NCBI GenBank assembly: GCA_024231375.1
Contig: JAAEQP010001201.1
Span: 1 to 18,601, forward strand
Length of the DNA: 18,601 nt
Reading direction: 5' to 3'
Source: a bacterium
GTDB lineage: Bacteria > Hydrogenedentota > Hydrogenedentia > Hydrogenedentiales > SLHB01
This document shows, in pieces, positions 13,783-18,601 of the stretch (position 1 is its first letter; each line of letters starts with the position of its first letter). A program made the position numbers and the translations under genes. The notes under the pieces were generated by a model. That model did no database searches. It was not told the origin of the DNA and was given only the letters and a program-made list of their open reading frames with translations.

Positions 13783-14757
13783 CTAGACCTGCGGAACATC
13801 TCCCGCCGCCGGAAAGATGACTTCCAGACGTTGCGCGATCTCGTCGCTGACCGTCAAGTCGGCCGCCTTCAGGTTCTCTTGAAGCTGATCGGTCGTCCAC
13901 GCGCCGAGGAGCACGCTGCTGACGACGGGATTGCGCAAACACCAGGCCGTGGCCAGTGCGGCGGCGGTTGTGTCCAGTTCCTGTGCGATCTCGACGAGTT
14001 GCTGGGATTTTCGCCGGTATTCTTCGTTGTAGTACTGCTTGGTCACGGGGTTCTCGGGGTCGACCGCGGCTCGGCTACCCGGGGGCGGCGCGCTCTCGCC
14101 GGGTTTGTAGATGCCGGCGAGCATGCCGTGGGCCAAGGGCGAAAACGTGATTGCGCCGACGCCTTCCGCTTCGAACGCGGGAAACAGCAGGGATTCCGGC
14201 TGGCGGTAGAGGAGGTTGTAGCGATCTTCGCATACCGTGATGGGCGGCACGCCCAATCCGCGCGCGATGGCGTTCGCCCGCGCGACACGGGCCGCGGGCC
14301 AGTTACTGACGCCCCAGTAGATGACCTTGCCGGCGCGGATGAGGTCGCCCATGGTGCGCACCGTTTCTTCGATGGGGGTGTCGGGATCGACGTGGTGACA
14401 GCAGTAGATGTCGATGTAGTCCATGTTCATCCGGCGCAGGCTGGCATCGCAGGCTTCGCGCAGATGCTTGGCGGACAGGCCCCGGTCGTTGGGACCGTCG
14501 CCCATGGGGCCGAAGGCTTTGGTGAGAACCACCCAATCCGACCGGCGGTACTCGGGCAGGCACGCACCCAACATGGATTCGGCCGCACCCGTGGAATAGG
14601 AGTCAGCCGCATCGATGAAGTTGATGCCTCCGTCGTAGGCGGTGCGAAGGATTTCGCGGGACTGAGCCTCGTCCAGCGAATGGCCTATGTTCATGTGGGT
14701 CCCGAAGGCGAGACGGCTGACCTTGAGCCCCGACGATCCGAGGCGGTTGTACTTCAT
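13783..14757 (-). CDS. Aldo/keto reductase
   Basis: This 324-residue NADPH-type oxidoreductase has the family's usual length and reduces an aldehyde or ketone, often of a sugar. The N-terminus YNRLGSSGLKVSRLAFGT is typical of the Kv-beta-like branch. The catalytic tetrad is visible: Asp49 and Tyr54 in DAADSYSTGAAE, Lys80 in LTKAFG, and His121 in CHHVDPDTPIEE. GVSNW follows the barrel strand used in cofactor binding, and the C-terminal GAWTTDQLQENLKA matches the nucleotide-binding end. The ATG at 14757 follows AGGAG at about 10 nt; the longer frame to 14832 overlaps the symporter gene and is rejected. It lies 38 bp after the symporter gene and 27 bp before the radical SAM gene. The context suggests conversion of the imported sugar; the substrate is not readable from sequence. 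Confidence 0.92.
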   Translation of the reverse strand: MKYNRLGSSGLKVSRLAFGTHMNIGHSLDEAQSREILRTAYDGGINFIDAADSYSTGAAESMLGACLPEYRRSDWVVLTKAFGPMGDGPNDRGLSAKHLREACDASLRRMNMDYIDIYCCHHVDPDTPIEETVRTMGDLIRAGKVIYWGVSNWPAARVARANAIARGLGVPPITVCEDRYNLLYRQPESLLFPAFEAEGVGAITFSPLAHGMLAGIYKPGESAPPPGSRAAVDPENPVTKQYYNEEYRRKSQQLVEIAQELDTTAAALATAWCLRNPVVSSVLLGAWTTDQLQENLKAADLTVSDEIAQRLEVIFPAAGDVPQV

Positions 14758-14795
14758 GTCCTGGATTCTCCTGAAACCCCGTGGAGGGGTGTTGC

Positions 14796-17393
14796 TTACG
14801 ATTCGTTTGCGGGTTTGGCGTTTCGGGTCCACCAGGTCAACCCGGCGAGGTCACGGCCGTCGCCCGGCAGGAACATGCTTGCCACGTAACCCACGCTGAG
14901 ACTGACGGTGATGCCGATGGTGGAATAGAGGAGAAAACTGATGTTTGTCCCGCGTTGCACGTAGAACAGCACGCAGGCGCCGGCCGCCGCGCCAAGGAGG
15001 GCACCCGCACCGGAACCACGGCGCGTGAAAATACCAAGGGCGAACAGGCCGGCCAAACCGCCGCCGAAGAGTCCGATGATCTTCATGTAGTGCTGCCAGA
15101 GGGATTGGATGTCCGAGACGGCCATGATCAACGCCATGCCCGTGCCCAGGACGCCAACGATTACGGTCAGGACACGCGCGACCAATAGCGCCGACTTCTC
15201 GCTCGTGTCAGGCTTGAGCCGACGGTAGAAGTCGGTGACGACGACGGCGGATACACTATTGAGGCTGCTATCGAGGGACGACATGGCCGCGGCGAAGACG
15301 GCGGCGATTACGAGGCCCGCAATGCCGGTCGGTAGCTGCTGAACAATGAACAGGGGCACGATGGCATCGGTCTTCAGGTTTGGGTCGAGCAGTTGGGGAT
15401 TCGCCCTGTAGAACACGTAGAGCGCGGTCCCCAGCCCGAAGAACAGAAGACTATTGGGGATGGAACAGATCATGCCGAAGAAGATGGATTTCCGCGCATC
15501 CTTCTCCGTGGCGGTGGTCAGATAGCGTTGCACGACGGTTTGGTCCGTCGTGTACGGGATGAGGGTTTCAAGGAAGCGCCCAGCCACGACGACGCACAGA
15601 ACTTGGCTCGTCATGTCCCATCCCCAGTGGGCAATGCGGAACTTGCCGGCCCCCCAGCCTTCGGACACCACACCGGAGAATCCGCCGTCGACACTGAACA
15701 CGACGATGAAGAGAGAGATGATGACACCGCCGAGCAGGATGAAGACCTGGAGCACGTCGGTCCAGATAACGGCCTCGATACCGCCCATCACCGTGTATAT
15801 GGTGCAGAGGACGCCCATCAGGGCAATCGCAAAATACAGGTTGATGTTGGTTGCGGCGGAGAGTGCCAACGCAGGTAGCAGGATGACGATGCCGACCCGG
15901 CCCAGTTGGAACAAGATGAATGCGCAACTCCCGAACATACGGACGGCGGGGTTGAAACGTTTCTCCAGGTACTCGTAGGCGGTGGTGATGTTGGTGCGGC
16001 GAAAGAAGGGCAGATAGACATAGGCCACGATGGGCGCCGTGAACACCATCATCAACGTGCTGACGTAGAACCGCCAGTCGAGGGAGAAGGTCGTGGCCGG
16101 CGTAGTGAGGAACGTGATGGCACTGAGCAGGGTGCCGTAGATGCTGAGACCGGCCGCCCACCACGGCACACGGCGTCCGCCGAGGAAGAAGTCTTCGGTG
16201 GTCTTCTCGCGTTTCGAGAAGTAGAAGCCCATGGCAACGAGTACCGCGAAGTACAGAGCCATGACGCCTAGGTCGAGGGCGCCAAGGGTGCCGGGCGACC
16301 CTTCGACCACGCCGGAGTACACGCTGCCGCACCGGTTGCCGGGCCGGTCTTCGCCGCCGGGCACCACGATGCGCCCTTGCCACATGACGGCCGACGTGGT
16401 CACGAGCGATTCGGGGATGCTGCCTCTCACGACCCAGGTGTCGGTGATGGTGTGGTATGCGAGGGCGTCCTTGGTGAATCCGGGATGGTTGTCGCCGAGC
16501 TGGGCGATCTGGTCGACCAATGCGCCGTCGTCGCCGCTGAACGCGAAGATGTGCGACGGACCGACGGCCACGGATGGGGCCGCGACGATGCCTTTGGGCG
16601 GACCGGTGACGGCTTTCCAGCCGGGGTACAGGACACCCGGCCCGTCGGGCGTGAAGCAGTAGCCGTCGGTGAGATAAGTACGCGCCGCTTTGCCGTCGGG
16701 ACCGGCGGCGAGATCCGCGCCGCTGAAGACATAGACCTTGCCGCCTTGGGCCGCGACCACGGGCAGAATGCGCGCGGGACCGGGCCACGGATCGAGTTCC
16801 TTCCATGCCAGCGCGTCGTCGGGTTGGGACAGGTCGAGTGCCCAGAAGGTGTGAAGGGCTTCGGTGGAGTCGGGGGATTCCTGGCCTCCGGCGACATACA
16901 TGGTGGTGCCCACGAGCGCGCCGTCGGTGTAGGCGCAGGTACGCGGAAGCGAAGGCAACTCGGTCCATTCGATGCGGTCGTTCTGCCAGGACAGTTTGAA
17001 CACGTCGGCGTAGTGTCGATCGCCGTCCGCGCCGCCGGCGCAGATGACGCTACCGTCGCAAGATACGCCCGCGCCGTAGGCCACGGCGTGCGGGAGTTCC
17101 GCGCCGGGTGTCCACGTGTCGGCGTCGGGCGCCAGCGAGTAGACGGTGTTGAACCACTGTTTCGTGCCGCCTTGGAACGGCGACTTGGGCCAGAAGGTAC
17201 CGCCGGCGATGACCAGTTGGCCCACGTCGTCCTTCTTGTCCACCTTCGCCACGCCCACGAACTGGCCCGACATGGGCGACGGCAGGTCCGTCAGCTTTTC
17301 CCATTCGAGTCCGCGATCGGCGGTCGCTTCCCCGGCTGCCGCCGTTCCCGTCAGAAGAACGCTGCAGATGGCCCAGAGCGTCGTTGCCCGCAT
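14796..17393 (-). CDS. Kelch/cyclically permuted mutarotase fused to a sodium:solute symporter
   Basis: This 865-residue fusion has three parts. A signal peptide covers about 1-20 (cleavage near TAAA). A kelch-type beta-propeller of the cyclically permuted mutarotase / NanM-like family spans about 28-360, with repeat marks VIAGG (61-65), CAGG (118-121), YVAGG (166-170), FSGAD (223-227), FSGDD (285-289) and VPGGE (344-348). A full SSS-family transporter of about 13 helices follows from 375: TTEDFFLGGRRVPWWAAG (398-415), TTDQTVVQRYL (615-625) and SSLDSSLNS (705-713) near the sodium site. The propeller would be periplasmic, consistent with the outside N-terminus of SSS proteins. The inferred job is to interconvert anomers or epimers of a sugar, perhaps a sialic acid, and import it with sodium. 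The ATG at 17393 follows GGGGGA. It lies 20 bp after the galE-like gene. Confidence 0.9.
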   Translation of the reverse strand: MRATTLWAICSVLLTGTAAAGEATADRGLEWEKLTDLPSPMSGQFVGVAKVDKKDDVGQLVIAGGTFWPKSPFQGGTKQWFNTVYSLAPDADTWTPGAELPHAVAYGAGVSCDGSVICAGGADGDRHYADVFKLSWQNDRIEWTELPSLPRTCAYTDGALVGTTMYVAGGQESPDSTEALHTFWALDLSQPDDALAWKELDPWPGPARILPVVAAQGGKVYVFSGADLAAGPDGKAARTYLTDGYCFTPDGPGVLYPGWKAVTGPPKGIVAAPSVAVGPSHIFAFSGDDGALVDQIAQLGDNHPGFTKDALAYHTITDTWVVRGSIPESLVTTSAVMWQGRIVVPGGEDRPGNRCGSVYSGVVEGSPGTLGALDLGVMALYFAVLVAMGFYFSKREKTTEDFFLGGRRVPWWAAGLSIYGTLLSAITFLTTPATTFSLDWRFYVSTLMMVFTAPIVAYVYLPFFRRTNITTAYEYLEKRFNPAVRMFGSCAFILFQLGRVGIVILLPALALSAATNINLYFAIALMGVLCTIYTVMGGIEAVIWTDVLQVFILLGGVIISLFIVVFSVDGGFSGVVSEGWGAGKFRIAHWGWDMTSQVLCVVVAGRFLETLIPYTTDQTVVQRYLTTATEKDARKSIFFGMICSIPNSLLFFGLGTALYVFYRANPQLLDPNLKTDAIVPLFIVQQLPTGIAGLVIAAVFAAAMSSLDSSLNSVSAVVVTDFYRRLKPDTSEKSALLVARVLTVIVGVLGTGMALIMAVSDIQSLWQHYMKIIGLFGGGLAGLFALGIFTRRGSGAGALLGAAAGACVLFYVQRGTNISFLLYSTIGITVSLSVGYVASMFLPGDGRDLAGLTWWTRNAKPANES

Positions 17394-17413
17394 AAGGTCC
17401 CCCGTGTTGCAGC

Positions 17414-18337
17414 CTAGATGCCGTGCTCGCGGATGTGTTCGATGAGGTTTGCCAACCCTTGACGCATGTCGACCTGTGGCTCCCAGCCGAGCACGGCCTT
17501 CGCCTTGTCGCCCGTGATGTAGATGCTGTCAATCTCACCGGGACGAAGGGGTTTCAAGACCGGGTCCTGCTCGAAGGAGAGCAGGTCGCGAAGCAATTCG
17601 AAGATCTCCATGACCGAGGTGCCCTGGTTGGACCCCAGGTTCAGGGTCTCGCTGTCCCCCGTGTCGAGGGCCAGCACGGCGGCGCGAGCAATGTCACCCA
17701 CGTACACGTAGTCGCGCATGGCTTTGCCGAACCCGAAGAGGGTGGGCGTCTTGCCCTGGAGCATGAGGCCCGTGAGGATGGAACACACGCCAGCTTCGCC
17801 GTGGGGGCTTTGGCGCGGACCGTAGACGTTGGGGAACCGGAGGACGGTGTGCCGCAGCCCGTAGAGAACGTGGTAGAGGTAGATGTAGTGTTCGACGGAC
17901 AATTTGCTCGTGCCGTAGTGGCTGACGGGCATGGGGATGACCTCTTCTGACACGGGCAGCGCGTCGACGTTGCCGTAGATGGCGCCGCCGGTGGACGCGA
18001 AGATGAACTTGCCGACCTTGTGGTCGACGCAGTTCTGGAGCACGTTGATCGAGCCAAGGATGTTGGACTGGGCGTCAAAGATGGGGTTTTCGACGCTCAT
18101 CCGCACGTCGATCTGGGCGGCCAGATGCATGACGGCATCGGGTTTGACCCGTTCAAAGACGGACCCGAGTTCGTCGGAGCAGATGTCCATTTCGACGAAT
18201 TCGGCGGAGGGATTGAGGTTCTTGCGGGATCCCGTCACCAGGTTGTCGACGATGGTGACGGTGTGACCCTGTGCGACGTAGTTGTCCACGATGTGCGAGC
18301 CGATGAATCCGGCGCCGCCTGTTACCAAGATGTTCAT
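17414..18337 (-). CDS. NAD-dependent epimerase/dehydratase, UDP-glucose 4-epimerase-like
   Basis: This 307-residue extended SDR protein probably epimerises a UDP-hexose in the cytoplasm. The NAD motif GGAGFIG is at 7-13 and Asp31 ends the second strand (TIVDN). HLAAQIDVRMSV is at 71-82. The catalytic residues are Ser115/Thr116 (FASTGG) with Tyr141 and Lys145 in YGTSK. NVYGPRQ and the GDIARA region are typical of GalE-like and related nucleotide-sugar epimerases. Substrate could be UDP-glucose/galactose, the N-acetyl forms or a uronate; sequence reading alone cannot decide. The ATG at 18337 is chosen because the GxxGxxG motif must sit near the N-terminus; the 66 extra codons upstream read as noncoding. 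AAGGA lies about 13 nt upstream, which is long. It is the first gene of the cluster ending at YfhO. Confidence 0.9.
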   Translation of the reverse strand: MNILVTGGAGFIGSHIVDNYVAQGHTVTIVDNLVTGSRKNLNPSAEFVEMDICSDELGSVFERVKPDAVMHLAAQIDVRMSVENPIFDAQSNILGSINVLQNCVDHKVGKFIFASTGGAIYGNVDALPVSEEVIPMPVSHYGTSKLSVEHYIYLYHVLYGLRHTVLRFPNVYGPRQSPHGEAGVCSILTGLMLQGKTPTLFGFGKAMRDYVYVGDIARAAVLALDTGDSETLNLGSNQGTSVMEIFELLRDLLSFEQDPVLKPLRPGEIDSIYITGDKAKAVLGWEPQVDMRQGLANLIEHIREHGI

Positions 18338-18601
18338 GTGCGATCCGTTCCTTACGCTTGCCTTGCGTGCAATGGAGTAGGCACGCAGATGGAGACCGGA
18401 ATGATGGCCTATCGCGGGCGAGCGTGTCAAAGAGGAGTTTGAACCGCGGATGGGGACCACCCGGAGGAAGAGTCTTGACCACGGATGGCTTAGCGCGGCA
18501 TAGCCGCAATCAAGAGGGGGAGGCGCACTGCCCACCGACTGTCTGGAGGTGTGGGACCGGCGCCCTCGACGGTCATCGCCCCTTCCGATGCGACCGGCGA
18601 G
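18338..18601. other. Upstream region of the epimerase operon, no gene seen
   Basis: These 264 bp hold a candidate promoter (18401-18430), two GCGGATGG/CACGGATGG motifs (about 18435 and 18479) like the one near 7451, and a small palindrome GCGGC-ATA-GCCGC (18495-18507). No protein-like frame is seen to the right edge. Confidence 0.5.
18401..18430 (-). promoter_or_regulatory. Candidate promoter of the epimerase-symporter operon
   Basis: On the minus strand a consensus TTGACA (18430-18425) is followed after 18 nt by CATCAT (18406-18401), a 4-of-6 match to the -10 box. The leader would be about 57 nt. The -35 box is perfect but the -10 box is weak. Confidence 0.42.

Noticed and set aside
12394..14889. 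An 831-codon plus-strand frame opposite the radical SAM and reductase genes.
   Set aside because: It spans two well-supported genes on the other strand and shows no domain of its own, so it is an antisense shadow.

Overview
The window is a GC-rich, densely coded bacterial chromosome segment. It holds one partial and thirteen complete protein genes and no rRNA, tRNA, CRISPR array or intact insertion sequence that I can recognise. The gene content fits an uncultured Gram-negative lineage of the PVC / Hydrogenedentota type: a cyclically permuted mutarotase-sodium symporter fusion, a Ser/Thr kinase fused to an FGE-sulfatase-like domain, GYF_2 and TM2 domain proteins, and a LolA-like carrier that implies an outer membrane. 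This placement is inferred from domain content only and is not firm.

Region 1 (1-2656, all minus strand) is a likely operon for membrane-associated proteins: a zinc-ribbon TM2 protein, a four-helix membrane protein, an SPFH-domain protein with a C-terminal GYF_2 domain, and the start of a small secreted protein that runs off the left edge. A good sigma70-type promoter lies in front of it. Region 2 (2657-3482) has no convincing gene. It contains three consecutive short stem-loops, a longer inverted repeat whose relative recurs near 12.3 kb, and an imperfect direct repeat, so it looks like a landing site for small dispersed repeats.

Region 3 (3483-7084, minus) is a tight five-gene operon: an ArgA-like GNAT acetyltransferase, ProC, a DivIVA-domain protein, a LolA-like lipoprotein carrier and a Maf nucleotide pyrophosphatase. 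It joins glutamate-family amino acid synthesis to cell-envelope and division functions. Region 4 (7085-7553) is a divergent intergenic region with a repeat-type hairpin. Region 5 (7554-10009, plus) holds a multidomain Ser/Thr kinase and a thioredoxin-like ArsF-family protein. The end of the latter overlaps the end of the convergent YfhO gene by 28 bp.

Region 6 (9982-18337, minus) is a probable operon with a sugar or surface-glycan theme. In transcription order it holds a GalE-like epimerase, the periplasmic kelch/mutarotase fused to a sodium:solute symporter, an aldo/keto reductase, a radical SAM protein resembling spore photoproduct lyase, and a large YfhO-type membrane protein (GT-C-like). 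The first four are separated by only 20-38 bp; YfhO follows after 162 bp containing another inverted repeat. The most interesting items are the radical SAM enzyme in a sugar operon, the zinc-ribbon kinase with a degenerate FGE domain, and the TM2/4-TM/SPFH-GYF module.
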